Source: Cristatella mucedo
Taxonomy: Eukaryota > Bryozoa > Phylactolaemata > Cristatellidae
DNA: 64,000 nucleotides
Assembly: GCA_009760855.2 (NCBI GenBank)
Contig: WPIO01000068.1
Location: forward strand, 2,006,501-2,070,500
Reading direction: 5' to 3'
Positions 23,965 to 35,053 of this stretch are shown one piece after another (position 1 is the stretch's first letter; each line of letters starts with the position of its first letter). The notes beneath the pieces were generated by a model. The model searched no databases. It was not told the DNA's origin and was given only the letters and a program-made list of their open reading frames with translations. Made by a program: the position numbers and the translations under genes.

Positions 23965-24720
23965 GATAACACACTTGATAAAGCCCCCCTTACAGAACTC
24001 ATTCTCTTTCCAGGTGTTTTACATTTACATTCAGTTTTGCACAGGAAACATCATCGGATGGTAAGTGGTAGTCTGCACGATAAACAGCGAGTATAAACAC
24101 TATTATAATGACATGCACAGGGTCAGCCTTTAAAAATGGTTATTGAAAGTATGCACAGTGTCAGCATACACAAGCACGTGAACCAAAGGGTTCCAGTAAA
24201 TGATGAAATAATTAGATACGTTTTTATTTTTGTTTTAAATGTGGTCGAGTCGGGGATATCTTGGCTCAATTCGAAAGCGAGTTCCAGGCTTAGGGAGCAT
24301 ACGAACTACAAGCAGGATCAGGAAAAGATTAAAAATTCGCATGAGGTGTGTGTATACGATAAGATTCCGAAGAGCGAGTGGTACGATGCTTAGTATCTTG
24401 TGAAAGTAGATTCAATAATCAGGCTGGAGCCAAAGAAAGTATGGATCTAAACGTAAGTGGCAAAACCTTGAAGTCAATGCGTTTCTTGACTTTTAGCCGG
24501 TGCAGATCGGCGAGAAGAGGTGTGATATGGCAACAGCGACCTTCACGATAGACATCGTTATGTGCAGAGGTTTCCACCAGCTGTTTGGGCCTGATTACAC
24601 TGGCCGGTAGACCAGCAAGTGGTGCGTTAAAGAAGTCCAGACAGGATATCACAAATGTACGGGCTAATTTTGCTGTTGTATCCCTGTCTAAACACGTCCG
24701 AGTACCCGACCTTAATCACC
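23965..24720 (-). mobile_element. Family A 3' UTR and C-terminal domain, divergent
   Basis: The left edge (24,000) carries the reverse complement of the 3' hairpin region, followed by the UTR words and then, on the minus strand, SCLDFFNAPLAGLPASVIRPKQLVETSA and [23 protein letters not shown] (24,652-24,419). The junction with the family B 5' end at about 23,940 is repeated at 47.2 and 52.35 kb. Confidence 0.75.
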
Positions 24721-24879
24721 TGTCCAACTCGGTACTAGATTGCACTCCCAAAGAAGGCTTTAATTGACTACCGGCCTTGAGCGAGGTGGTAGCTATTTAG
24801 GTGGCAGTGACCTGACGTGCTTCCTCAGGTTTCATTAGCAAATATTTTTCAACTGTGCGCCTCCATCAATCATAAGCAC

Positions 24880-25665
24880 TTTGTTGTCAAGATCGGAGAT
24901 GTTATTTCCTGCCAGTATAACTTTGTTGACGTTCAGGCTTGTTCAAATAGGGCTACCACATTTAAATTGGTCCGTGCATTAGCGACATCCCGTCTTGACT
25001 TCTATAACCCACTGCTTATCTTTGCGACCAGCCTGTGCACTAAGGCTCTTACAGCTGGTCCAAAACTCGGCAGCTATAGTGGTCTGTGGCAAACGTCTCA
25101 GCTGCCACATCACACCCGTTCCCGCTGAACTCTACTAGCTCCCAGCAAAGCTTGACATCGACTTCAGGATTCTGTCACTCACTTTCAGGTCCCTTCATTA
25201 ATTGGCTATAGCTTATTTGTCAGAACAACTGCTGCACCAGACAACGCATACTACAACCCGCTTTACGAAATCTGTTTAACCATACCTCGCATAAAGTTTT
25301 GGAGACCGTGGCTTTAGTTCTTGTGCTCCCACGGCCTGGAACTCAATCCCGACTGGCATAAGGACATCTCCTGACTTGTATATGTTCAAAAGAAAACTGA
25401 ATACCCAACTATTTAGAACAGCATTTTTAAGGTTCACGTGATCTGTTTTTATGTTTTCATACGTTCTGACATTATGCATGCTGCCAATAATCATGTTTGC
25501 ATGCTTGAATGAGTGTTTGTCACCCCTTACTTTGGTATTCTTGTTGGTTATTGAGAACGCTACCACTAACGATTCGATTATGCTTCGTTAGCAGTAACTG
25601 TAACGTGCCTAGAAAGATTCAGCTGTTTGAGGCGCTATAAATAGAGTATTGTTATTATCATTATC
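24880..25665 (+). mobile_element. Family A C-terminal domain, 3' UTR and tail
   Basis: The plus strand reads FKLVRALATSRLDFYNPLL and then decays through the HIT-LLA and FGDR blocks. The 3' UTR from about 25,437 leads to a hairpin remnant (gtgcctagaaagattcagctg) and a tail of ttatcattatcatt ending near 25,668. It directly precedes the 5' end of the full-length copy. Confidence 0.75.
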
Positions 25666-25669
25666 ATTC

Positions 25670-28600
25670 TCGCCTCCTGACAAAAGCGCTCTAACGTGCT
25701 TTCTTGTTCGTTGCAGAATTCTTCCGAAAACCGAAGTTCTTGCGAACATCGTATACGGAAACGACACAGCTAAGACCTGTTTAAAGTTATTCTGATTGTT
25801 ATTTGACCGTAGCGCGTAAGAAATTACGTACCTATGGACATCTAAACGCTTATCGCTTCGGGCTGCTGGGTCTCCCACGCCGGCGGCTGCCTTAGCTTTG
25901 CCGGCGGCTAGTAACCTGCTTGTTAGTTATGATCGTCAGCAGCTGTTATCGCTTCGTCATTGCATATCAAATACATTCCTAGATATTAATGTTGTTGCTA
26001 AGATTCATGAAGTATGCATTAAAAAAAGAAAAGCACCCCGTAGCCGCCGCCGTGGCCGGAACCGCCAGCTCAGACGCCGCTCGTTCGGCGGAACCTGCAA
26101 GCTGAGTACCCGCTCGTTCGCTATTCCTAGCATTGTCTCGAACCACTCAGCACGCTCCCCCACATGCGTCACTGTAAATTCCTCAAACTTAGTGGTCATC
26201 AAGCCTGTTGTAATCCCATCGGCCAGACTTAACCCTTGCCTTTAGAATCCTCGCTCAATGTGCAATAAACCTCTTGTAATAAGCGACCTTATTTCTGAAA
26301 ATGGTATCGACCTGCTCGCCCTAACTGAAACTTGGCTGAAATAGATAAACTGTCCGACAATTAAAGACGCAACTCCATCTGGTTTCTCGTTCTTTCACAC
26401 CCCTAGATCAATCAAAACTGGAGGTGGAGTTGCTATTGTCGTGCACTCGAAATTCAACTTCAAGCCATTTGCGGTACCCTCGAAGCAGTATTTTGAATCA
26501 ATTGTCTTGGTCTCACCCGAAAACAAGGTACCGATAGTGGCAGTAGTCTATCGCTCACCAGGTACCAAATCATCCTTTATCTCAGATTTCTCCGATCTCA
26601 TTTCGATTCTGAGTGCAAGAAATCGATCCTTCCTCGTAACGGGTGATTTCAACGTTCACTTTGATAACTTATCTGATGCTTTCAGCACCGCATTTCGTGA
26701 ATTGACTGACTCATTGTCTCTTGTGGCTCATGTGCATGGCCCTACCCACATCAAGGGTCACACACTCGACCAGATTTTCTCATATAACTGCACTTTGTCA
26801 TTACCAATTATTACCAAATCATGCTTATCTGACCACGTGCAGATCTCATTCAATCTACAGTGTGTGCCCCCATCCTCCTCTAAAATAACCTGTGAATCGC
26901 GAAACCTCAAGACCCTTGACATCGTTGCTGTCCGTGCGAGAATATCTGCTTCACCTCTGCTGCTCAATCCTCCCTCCGATCTGTTATCATTGGTAGATAG
27001 CTTCAACACGACACTAGCTGACATGCTCGACGAGTTTGCCCCTCTGACAAAGCGCACTGTGCGCCCCCGCCCAGACGGCCTATGGTTTACCTCTGACATT
27101 AGGCCAGCCAAGTCTACTAAACGAAAGCTTGAAAAAGCATACAAAAGACCCGGACTAACTGTCTATCGATAGGCATATGAAAACTACTGTAGGTCGTACC
27201 AATCGATCCTAGGAAAGGCTAAATCTAGTTTTTATAAAAAAAATTGTTGAATCACAGATGCACAATCCAAAAATGCTGATGTCGACAATAAACCATCTCC
27301 TCAACCGTTCCCAGATTAGCTCCTTACCTGATGATCCTTGTGATGATCTAGCCGATCGCTTCTCTAGAATCTTCGTGCAGAAGATAGACAAGATCAGGGA
27401 ATCCATCCCTGCGATGACAACCTCCCCACTAGAATGCTGTTCCTCGGTTCCTGGCTGCACCTCAATGTCTGCATTTAAGCAGGTCACTAGTGATCTAGTC
27501 CTAAAGTTCGTATCGCAATCAAAGAAGACAACAAGTCCTCTGGACCCTATTCCCACTGTCCTGCTCCTACGTTGCATTGATCTGCTGCTGCCATGCATAA
27601 CTAACATAATTAATATGTCATTAGCCTCAGGTCATGTCCCAGCACCTTTCAAAAAAGCTGTAGTCAGGCCACTTCTCAAGAAAGCTACACTGGACCAAGA
27701 GAACTTGAGCAACTACCGCCCAGTTTCCCTTCTACCATTCCTATCGAAGACACTCGAACGGATCGTGGCGGACCAGCTGAACTCGTATATCGAAACCTAA
27801 CACCTTGCTAGTAAGTTCCAGTCTCGCTTTAGAGCTAATCACTCCCCAGAGTCAGCATTGCTTCGGATATACAACGACCTACTTAGGAATGCAGACATGG
27901 GTGGAGTGTCTGCTTTTTTTGCTTGATCTTTCGGCAGGTTTTGATACCATCGATCACAAAGTTCTTCTAGAGCACCTCTCATCTCGCCTGGGCATCACTG
28001 GCACTGCTCTGCAGTGGTTCAGGTCCTATCTCAGTGGGAAACACCAGAGTATTGACGTGAATGGACAAAGATCATCTGAAGTACCTCTGAAATATGGAGT
28101 ATCTCAGGGCTCAGTGCTAGGTCCGGTTCTTTTCACGGTTTATACTCTGCCTCTTGCTGATGTGATTGCCAAACACAATCTAGGCTTTCACTTCTATGCA
28201 GATGACACTCATTGTACCTTTGCTTTGATCCCTCCCAGCCTTCGAGCACCTTAAGTTCTCTAAACTCACTAGCTGCATGCATTGATGACATCCGCACATG
28301 GATGGCAGCAAATTTTCTAAAACTTAACGATGATAAAACTAACTTACTAGTTATGGACAAACCCGGTGTGATCCAGAGATTGGAAAGGCTGATTCTTAAA
28401 ATGGGCTCTGCCAGCATATCTCCAGTTGAATCAGCTCGAAATCTAGGTGTCATATTCCAAAGCGACCTCTCGTTAGACGACCATATCAGCTCCACAGTCA
28501 AATCCGCCTATTTTCAGCTTCATAACATTATTAAAATTCGGGCTTATTTAGATAAACATACCACGTACAAGTTGGTCCATGCATTCGTGACATCCCATCT

Positions 28601-29302
28601 CGACTTCTGAAAATCACCGCTTACTGGCCTACCAGCATGTGCGATCAGGCGATTGCAGCTTGTGCAAAACTGTGCAGCTAGGCTTGTCTGTCGTGAGCGT
28701 CGCAGTTGCCACATTACTCCACTTCTCGCCGACCTGCACTGGCTCCCAGTAAAGCATCGGATTGACTTTAAGTTTTTGTTGCTCACTTTTAGGTCCCTTC
28801 ATTCTATGGCTCTAGCCTATCTGTCAGATATACTACCCCATCAGGCTAAGCCTCGTACCACCCGCTTTTCGGAATCCAACAGTCTAGAAATACCTCATAC
28901 AAACCTTAAATCCTTTAGAGATCGTGCATTTAGTTCATATGCTCCCAAAGCCAGGAACTCCCTCCCGACCTGCGTCCGACCATCCCCTGACCTGACCACG
29001 TTTAAAAGGAACCTAAAAACACACCTATTTAGGACAGCATTTAGTGGGTCCCTGTGATTCGTCCTTGATGTGCTTATATGTGCTGACACTGTGCATGCTG
29101 CCACTAACCACATTTGCATGCTGACTGTATGCATGTCCCCCCTAACCACATTATTCATTTCGTTTGTTTTTTCAAGCATGATTTTACATACCATTCAATT
29201 GCATTTCACTTTACAGCACATGTAAAGCGCCTAGAGAGAGATTGAGTTCTCTGAGGGCACTTTATTAAGTGAATTATTATAATTATTATTATTATCATTA
29301 TT
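25670..29302 (+). mobile_element. Near-full-length family A element
   Basis: About 3.6 kb holds the whole element: GC-rich 5' region, basic N-terminal segment, APE endonuclease, linker, RT, C-terminal domain, 3' UTR, hairpin (about 29,224-29,264) and (ATT)n tail. The exact 5' end is uncertain because the preceding tail of another copy abuts it. It serves as the in-window reference for all family A fragments. The domain set and terminal microsatellite fit the CR1/L2 group of the Jockey superfamily; I cannot name the clade more precisely. Confidence 0.85.
25898..29057 (+). pseudogene. Family A ORF2: APE endonuclease and reverse transcriptase, broken
   Basis: The N-terminus is basic (KKRKAPRSRRRGRNRQLRRR). 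Endonuclease blocks are LLALTETWL, VAVVYRSP, GDFNVHFDN, THIKGHTLDQIFS and SDHVQISF. RT blocks are SPLDPIPT, PFKKAVVRPLLKKA, FDTIDHKV, SYLSGK, GSVLGPVLFTVYTLPL and the intact box YADDT. The C-terminal domain ends [12 protein letters not shown]. In-frame stops occur at 26,243, 26,342, 27,170, 27,798 (TCA to TAA) and 28,608 (TGC to TGA). Frameshifts occur in the A run near 27,240, near 27,905 and at about 28,208. Comparison with the 41-kb copy shows the last two are single-base deletions. Confidence 0.9.
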
Positions 29303-29429
29303 TGTGGCTAAAAGTGAACCATTCTAAGTTGGAATTTACAAGCAGGGATGCCTAATACCTCTACTCTGCATGGTCTTTATGTAACCTCTTTAGCTTGAGT
29401 TTGCACTTGATTAATCTCTTTATAAGCAC

Positions 29430-29600
29430 ATCGAGACGAATCACAAGGACCCACTAAATGCTGTCCTAAATAGGTATGTTTTTAAGTTTCTTTTAAATGT
29501 GGTCAGGTCAGGGGATGTTCTGATGCAGGTCGGGAGGGAGTTCCAGGCTGTGGGAGCATACGAGCTAAATGCACGGTCTCCAAAGGATTTAAGGTTAACG
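29430..29600 (-). mobile_element. Family A C-terminal end fragment
   Basis: On the minus strand it reads [48 protein letters not shown], then the first bases of the 3' UTR. It lacks hairpin and tail. Duplication block D3 starts immediately after it. Confidence 0.8.
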
Positions 29601-30035
29601 GCTCCAATGTCCTGAAGGAGCGAATACGACGGTAAATTTGTAAAGTTTGCAAAGAAGAGCCGTTTGATCTCGATGGAAACGCAGACATAGCATTGGGAGT
29701 GCCCACCTGATGTGTGCCGGATTGAGCTGCTACTGTAGCTAACGAGCAGCCAGTAATCGCTCATCGGGTTTCTTCGATTGCCTACCCTACACGACTTAGC
29801 TGGTTGTCCAATAAACGTATGCATTGACATTCCTACGGCACCTGAAGGAGATTCAGTGAGGGCTCTTACAACACAACTGCGATTCCCGCAGTACTCCTAC
29901 AGACTCGGTGTGGCAACTTTTTATAAATATGCTGGCTTGTGCTTTCGAAGAATCCTGACTACATTCCCTCAGCTATCGAAGCTGATAGCCAATAAGGTCA
30001 TAAGGTCGTAAAGATCAGGCATAGGTGAGGAATTG

Positions 30036-30078
30036 AATATAAGCAAACGATGCGAACCGGCTTTCTACAGGCACTCTG
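30036..30078 (+). promoter_or_regulatory. TATA-like core promoter of the peptide gene
   Basis: TATAAGC lies at 30,038-30,044, and an initiator-like GCACTCTG at 30,071-30,078, about 33 bp downstream. Both elements and the sequence between them are conserved at 34,968 and 53,045, although flanking repeats differ. The transcription start is inferred, not seen. Confidence 0.5.
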
Positions 30079-30123
30079 TAGGGTCTAGGAATTCTGCAGC
30101 TCTGCCCGAAAGCTGAAATAGAT

Positions 30124-30394
30124 ATGATGAAGGTGACGCAATCTGTGCTCATCGTCGTGCTACTCTGTGCATTGCTGACGGCAGCACAGAGTGATCAATC
30201 GGAAGCCGAGGCACCAGCTGCCAAGCGATTCGGTGGTGCACCACCTCCTCTCAATCGTGAGGGACGATGCCAACAGAAAGCTGAGTGGTGAGTAGGCACC
30301 CTGTCTGTTGTTATATATATATTGAGTAATCTGAAATGCTAGGTGGTGATACTAAGTGTGCTGCTGCTTTAGCGGCTGTGCCCGTTGTGGCTAG
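30124..30394 (+). CDS. Putative secreted peptide precursor, two exons (best copy)
   Basis: Exon 1 (30,124-30,287) starts at ATG-ATG and encodes a hydrophobic signal peptide (residues 1-21, VLIVVLLCALLTAA), a short acidic spacer (SDQSEAEAPAA) and a Lys-Arg pair at residues 34-35. A variable segment with one Cys (residue 49) follows. Unspliced, the frame ends at TGA 30,289-30,291 (55 codons). That TGA sits inside a consensus donor, GTGAGT at 30,288. A TACTAAG branch-like word and TTTAG acceptor at 30,372 define an 85-bp intron. Splicing in phase 2 would replace the terminal Trp by Cys and add six residues, two of them Cys, before TAG at 30,392. The layout is that of a processed secreted peptide (neuropeptide, defence or venom-type precursors share it). 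I do not recognise the family, and function is unknown. Confidence 0.55.
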
Positions 30395-30469
30395 TCGAAA
30401 TTCGAACGGAATTAGCAAAATGAACCATTTTAATTGGGCTATAGTGCAAAAGTGTCAGATATATGAACA

Positions 30470-30490
30470 AATAAAAATAAATAAATAAAT
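30470..30490 (+). terminator. AATAAA polyadenylation signals
   Basis: AATAAA occurs at 30,470-30,475 and is repeated in the following aaataaataaat run, about 80 bp after the proposed second-exon stop. This position fits the 3' end of the small peptide gene. The AT-rich tract continuing to about 30,512 (TA repeats) could make the match fortuitous. Confidence 0.4.
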
Positions 30491-30519
30491 ATATATATAT
30501 ATTTATATCTATGTGTGAA

Positions 30520-31690
30520 TCAGGCCAGATTTTAGGCTAAGCAATTAGATGAAAATAAAAATGTGGAATAGCTGAGTTGAAGGTAGACCGAACAATTTAC
30601 TAGCTTAACCCTGAGAGGTCTGACGACCCAGAATATAACGGCTCAGCCAAAATATGTTTTGTTTTCTTCACTCAGAGAATGGAGTACATTCGTGCCTCCA
30701 TGAAGACCCATCCGAGTTAAGCAATTGTGGAATCATAATCTGCGATCTTCCTGCAAAGGATTTCCGAGATTTCTGTATGCTATGTTGCTACCTTACTATG
30801 GTCTGGCAAAAAGAGCTCGTGTCCTCCACCCCAAATACCATCATCACCGTGGTCCTCGCTAACAAACAACCAAAGCCTGACTTAACCAAGATGTTTTGTG
30901 CTTATTTGGAATATGGGTCGCACCCATGTCCTTCAAATCGTCAATCGTTAGACCCATGTTTAACAGGCCTGGATTATACGCAGGGATCCTTGCAAATTGT
31001 CGTTGAGTTTCCCTTATTTCTTTCTTGGTTAAGATTCTTGAAACATTTTTGTTGACCTGCTGGTTAAACCCATTAGAAAGAATGAAACGTCAATTACGTT
31101 TCAATCAGGGTTCAAGAGGCAGCACACCAGTGAAACTGCTGTCTTCCGTTTTAACAATGACGTTTTACGTGCCAATGACGACACTAATGTCACTGCCCTA
31201 GCTCGGCTAGATCTGTCTGCTGCCTTCGACACCATTGATCATAATGTTGTAATTAAGAGATTAAGAACAAAGACCGGTCTGACAGATGCGGAACTGGAGT
31301 GGTTTAAATCGCACTTGTCTCATCGTGTTCAATGCGTGTCGTGTAGGGTTTTAGTCTTGCTCACGAGACGGGTCACCTGTGGAGTCTCTTAAGGTCCGTC
31401 CTTGCTGCTCTCCTGCTGCCGACTATGGCCCATTCCTTTCAGTGGTCGTCAGCTGCTACTTCTATGCTACTCAATACCTCGACTGCTCTCCTAGCCTCAA
31501 CTATGCATCCCACTTTCTTTGTTCTGCGTGAGCCGAAGTATGTTTGCAAGTTAATCCTTACGGAAAGCGGCTTAGGCTGTTAGTGTGCCACATGTAACGT
31601 TCCTGCATAAAACTCACAAAGTCTGCATGGCTTTGTGGAGTTACAGACATAGATACTTTACATTTTATAATGCGGCCCTGACATGTTTTG
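30520..31690 (+). mobile_element. Family B copy in D3 copy 1, internally deleted
   Basis: The linker (30,600-30,930) aligns with the reverse complement of 22,240-22,560. RT sequence follows: a worn N-terminus near 31,000, then [31 protein letters not shown] and SHLSHRVQCVSC (31,130-31,350). Everything from the YADD region to most of the C-terminal domain is missing after about 31,400. The end of the domain and the family B tail (31,570-31,665) are present. The open frame 30,654-31,055 is only the linker in one frame and is not a gene. Confidence 0.75.
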
Positions 31691-32512
31691 ATAGGGCAGC
31701 AAGCTATCTGGAGGTACAAGAATAATACGAGCTGAACGTAGGGAGAGAAAATATAATGGGGAGAGTAAGAGAGAGACAGATAATGTGCTGTTAGAAATTG
31801 CCAAACAATAAAGATTCAGCGATCGGTTGAGTGGTCTTAGCTATCGAAAACGTAAGGCAACGTCGTGCTTGAAAAACGAAAGGGAAACGCTCTTAGCATC
31901 GAAGCTCGTTTCTGCAAATCATCTAGGAAGCTAGGCCACACTATAAAGGGGGCAATGGGGTTTCAATGTCTCGTTGAATCTGTGCAAATAATATGCTTAC
32001 CTTACAAGGCTGCCATTTCCTCAACTTCGTAGGTTTAACGAGTGCAACTTGTGCTTTTGCGAGAGAGGAGCCTTTCCAGCATGCACACTCAAACAATGCG
32101 AGTAGCAACGTCAAGCAGCCCAGATGAAAAAGGGCCACCAAAAGCCTGGTAAGTTTACCAGTTTCTTGCTAGTACGAGTCATGCTGCAACCGAAAGAGTT
32201 AATTTGGCAGCGATCGGCAAAAGTATCTTAAACATATAGCAGACGCTCGAAACCTGGATGGACTCTTCGGAATTGTAGGGTGCAGTGAATGTGCAAGCCA
32301 TGCAATTAATAAATGTTGTCCTTTTCTTGTGGTGGCCACCTCAGTGTGCCAATTTACTTGCTGAAAACTCGTTCTAAAACTGAACCGGAGTGCAACGGTT
32401 CGATTGCTTACATTTGGCCGCTGCAACAACTGTCCACTCTGGTTAGTAACCCTGTGCGAAAGCCCCTACATGGTCCTAATTATGTTCATGCAGCACTTTA
32501 AAAGTGTCCATT

Positions 32513-32552
<40 letters not shown>

Positions 32553-33060
32553 TTGTGGTCAACGGAAAACCCGATCTTAAAAATCCGCCCCGACCTTCGT
32601 TTTAAAAACAAGGGTAGTCGATAAGAACGCCAGTATTGTTATAATGATAGGACACAGATAAAATAATACCCCTAAAGAGGTAAAGCAGTAGCCGTATCAT
32701 TTGTTTGATTGAACACGAGATATGTCTTTGCTAATGGCAACTAATACAATAGTGCATGCACACATTGTTATCAATTCCTTTGATAGATCCACTCAATGTA
32801 TTTGCAAGCAAGAATTTATTAAGCTCATCCCTGTAGAACATTCTTTAAATATAAAAACACATAGCGATAGGGCTAAAATCACTTGCAAACACTTGCTAGG
32901 TTGTTCCTAGCGAGATAAAGCCGATGCATGAGAGAACGCCTCACTTGCCGTGTGCATTTGAGCAGCATAAGGCTGCACAAACTGGAGTGACGTAATGGGA
33001 TAAGTCGGCAACCTGTGTGAAATTGCATTTAATTTAAGGTATGAAAGTCAAACCGAAGGT
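31690..33060. other. D3 interior without a recognised gene
   Basis: The sequence is conserved with 55,560-56,940. It includes cttttcttgtggtggcc, gcaacggttcgattgc and the segment 32,720-32,900 (cacatagcgatagggctaaa). Open frames differ between the copies. On the minus strand 32,141-32,000 reads as a hydrophobic leader-like peptide followed by a good donor (AAG/GTAAGC), but it has no ATG and is not kept in the partner. Confidence 0.4.
32514..32550. repeat. (GA)n microsatellite
   Basis: A pure GA run of about 36 bp. The D3 partner has only ggagagagaca at 56,403, so it expanded or shrank after duplication. Confidence 0.9.
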
Positions 33061-33079
33061 TTGATCTGTACTATTATTG

Positions 33080-33590
33080 GCTCTATCATTGCTCTCTGCA
33101 GACCTCGACCGTAACAATCAGCAAATGCTAGTGGACTTTACTGGAGAGCCGTGGAATGGATCAACAACTTCATCCGAAAACCTGCATGAGTATTTCAAAA
33201 ATGAACGTGGAGAGCTGTTATTAAATGGAATGAGCAGTGAAAATATATTTCTACGGTGGAGATGGATGTTGAAGTGTACTATCATTATCTGGAAATATAC
33301 TGTCTTGCATATCTTTCTCGACCTCTCTTTGAAATCTTCACCCGAGTCGTCATCACTGGTAGAACGCCTAAAAATGATGGTTACCGGCATTCTAGATGCA
33401 TTGCTTTTATGACAAAGTGCAAAGTTATGCTATCTCGCCTATAATGTTCGTGGCTTACTACAAGCCTTGAACCAGCATAGAGTTAACTTACAAGCTAAAA
33501 AAGGGCGTTCCAAAGATCAGGACTGGCTGACCGTCGACGTAAATTTCGGGATCTAACTGAATTCCTAACACTTCCTCATTGCTAAATTCA
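33080..33590 (+). pseudogene. Plus-strand endonuclease-linker fragment of a family A relative
   Basis: At 33,290-33,420 the text FLDLSLKSSPESSSLVERLKMMVTGILDALL parallels LLLNPPSDLLSLVDSFNTTLADMLDEF in the 27-kb element. Near 33,500 a worn LKKAYQRSGLADR follows, matching LEKAYKRPGLTVYR. The same fragment recurs at 57.15-57.47 and 63.15-63.47 kb, and each time it is followed by a minus-strand family A tail. Confidence 0.6.
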
Positions 33591-33617
33591 AACTTGCTTA
33601 CATAATAACATGATACT

Positions 33618-33870
33618 ATCATAAACGTACACTTGATAAAGTGCACTCACAGAACTGAATCTTTTTCTATGCGCTTTATATTCGCAGTACAAGAAACAAG
33701 ATCGAATGGTGAGTGCCGTCATGCTTGACAAACTACATGAATAATATAGTTAGGGCTGACATGCACAGGGTCAGCATGCAAGTGTGGTTAGTGGCAGCAT
33801 GCACAGTGCCATCATGCCTCAGCACATAAAGGACAAATAGCAGGGACCCGCTAAATACAGTGATAAGAAG
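33618..33870 (-). mobile_element. Family A 3' end, short insertion
   Basis: Reverse complement of the hairpin (cttgataaagtgcactcacagaactgaatc), the UTR words gacatgcacagggtcagcatgc and the sequence just after the ORF2 stop. It is truncated after about 250 bp and is also present in the partners at 57.48 and 63.48 kb. Confidence 0.7.
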
Positions 33871-34660
33871 AGGCGTTTGTGAGAACGTAGTTAAATTGCA
33901 TATGCACACTGCAAAAGTGCCGACCATACCCATTAACCAACGGTTCATGTGCACGTAAGGCAGCACATTACACAATACCTGGCGAGTTTTTTTTGTAGTG
34001 TCTTAATCTCAACGATAGAACATTTCTGTGAGTTCATTAGAAAGAAGGTATATTCCAAACTATTCCGAACTGCTGGCACTCAGTCTTCATGAATCGTCCT
34101 TTTCATACTTGCTATAGAAAAAACGGTATTGTACATGTTGTCAAGAATTCATTGAGATACCTCCTTTCCAGAGAATCCCAAATTCAAAATAAGAGATTCG
34201 ATCTCAAAGCTCGCAAAATACATGATTTAAGTTGAGTATCGTTGTTGATTAGGTAGTCAGGTAGGTGTACACTTTTGATTTGGGTTTCACGAAAAACGTT
34301 GACTAATGTCCACGGTCTGACTTGTCTTGTTGCTAACTACAAGAAAAAAAAAGTTAGACATTGTGTTAGTATTCCTACATCTTCGGACTCGTCCTTGTAA
34401 CCGAGCAAATGGCACAGTCTGTTCGCCCTTTGACACGCTGCCAATAACTGCTGATATTTGAACGGCTCGGTGGACGCTTGCTTCTAGGACAAAATATTTC
34501 ATCGACACATTCATAGATCACAGCGAGGGACTTCACGAACAGTCGGCTTACCGCGACTGGAAATGAGATCGGGTGAATATTTTGCAGAAAACGTACACCC
34601 GGAGGAAATCGGGACAGCGAGCTGTTAAGCCGATACGCCTAAGTGCCTCAAGTACAGTGC
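33871..34660. repeat. Unit U, copy 1
   Basis: A block without coding sequence that recurs at 37,690-38,490, 57,740-58,330 and 63,740-64,000, with parts at 47,280-47,470. Landmarks are ggcactccaaaagtgctgacgat, gttcattagaaagaag, gattctctccatct-type words and ggctcggtggacgcttgcttc. No open frame is conserved among copies. Confidence 0.65.
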
Positions 34661-34699
34661 CGAGGGGAGCGATAAGTTAAGCTCATTCTTTAAGCGGTC

Positions 34700-34915
34700 C
34701 TGAGTTGCTACTCCCATGCTACTCACTACCTTACCTGCTCTCCTGACTCTGCAATGCTTTCCACGTTCCCTTTTTTCGTGAGTCGAAGTCTGTTGGCAAG
34801 GGAATGCATACCGAAAGTCACCCAGTCTGCGAGTGCTCTATACAAAACTCTATTGTGAAACACCCACACGGTCTTTATGGCTTTGCTGAGTTACAGCAGG
34901 AGATACTGGACAGGA
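34700..34915 (+). mobile_element. Family B 3' end
   Basis: It contains ctacttctatgctactcac-like text, then gagtgctctatacaaaactct, cacccacacggtctttatgg and ctttgctgagttacagcaggagata, the terminal block of family B. No RT is attached. It lies just upstream of the second peptide-gene copy. Confidence 0.6.
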
Positions 34916-34965
34916 CGCGAATCCCCTGAGTAGGCAGTTCTAACCTCGAATCAAGTCGTGGATTG

Positions 34966-35008
34966 AATATAAGCAGACGATGAGAACCATCTTACCGCAG
35001 GCACTCTG
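34966..35008 (+). promoter_or_regulatory. TATA-like core promoter, peptide paralog 2
   Basis: TATAAGC is at 34,968-34,974, and GCACTCTG follows with the same spacing as at 30,038. It is conserved although the downstream reading frame has lost its start codon. Confidence 0.45.
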
Positions 35009-35053
35009 TAGCATCAAGGAATTTCGCAGCTCTGCACGTCTACTACATTCAAC

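Larger units (their letters stand above)
29600..34650. repeat. Segmental duplication D3, copy 1
   Basis: It matches 52,620-58,300 along its length, in order: a 5' segment (gccggattgagctgctactg), the peptide gene, a family B element, the gagttacaga block, the gtgcaacttgtgctttt segment, the cggttcgatt segment, a plus-strand endonuclease fragment, a minus-strand family A tail, and unit U (34.25-34.65). It is shorter than its partner mainly because about 1 kb of family B RT is missing after 31,400. A reduced third copy is at 34.9-36.2 kb. Confidence 0.8.

Noticed and set aside
30654-31055. 133-codon open frame as a novel gene
   Set aside because: It aligns in order with the linker and RT start of family B (reverse complement of about 22,050-22,560), so it is a retrotransposon relic read in one lucky frame.
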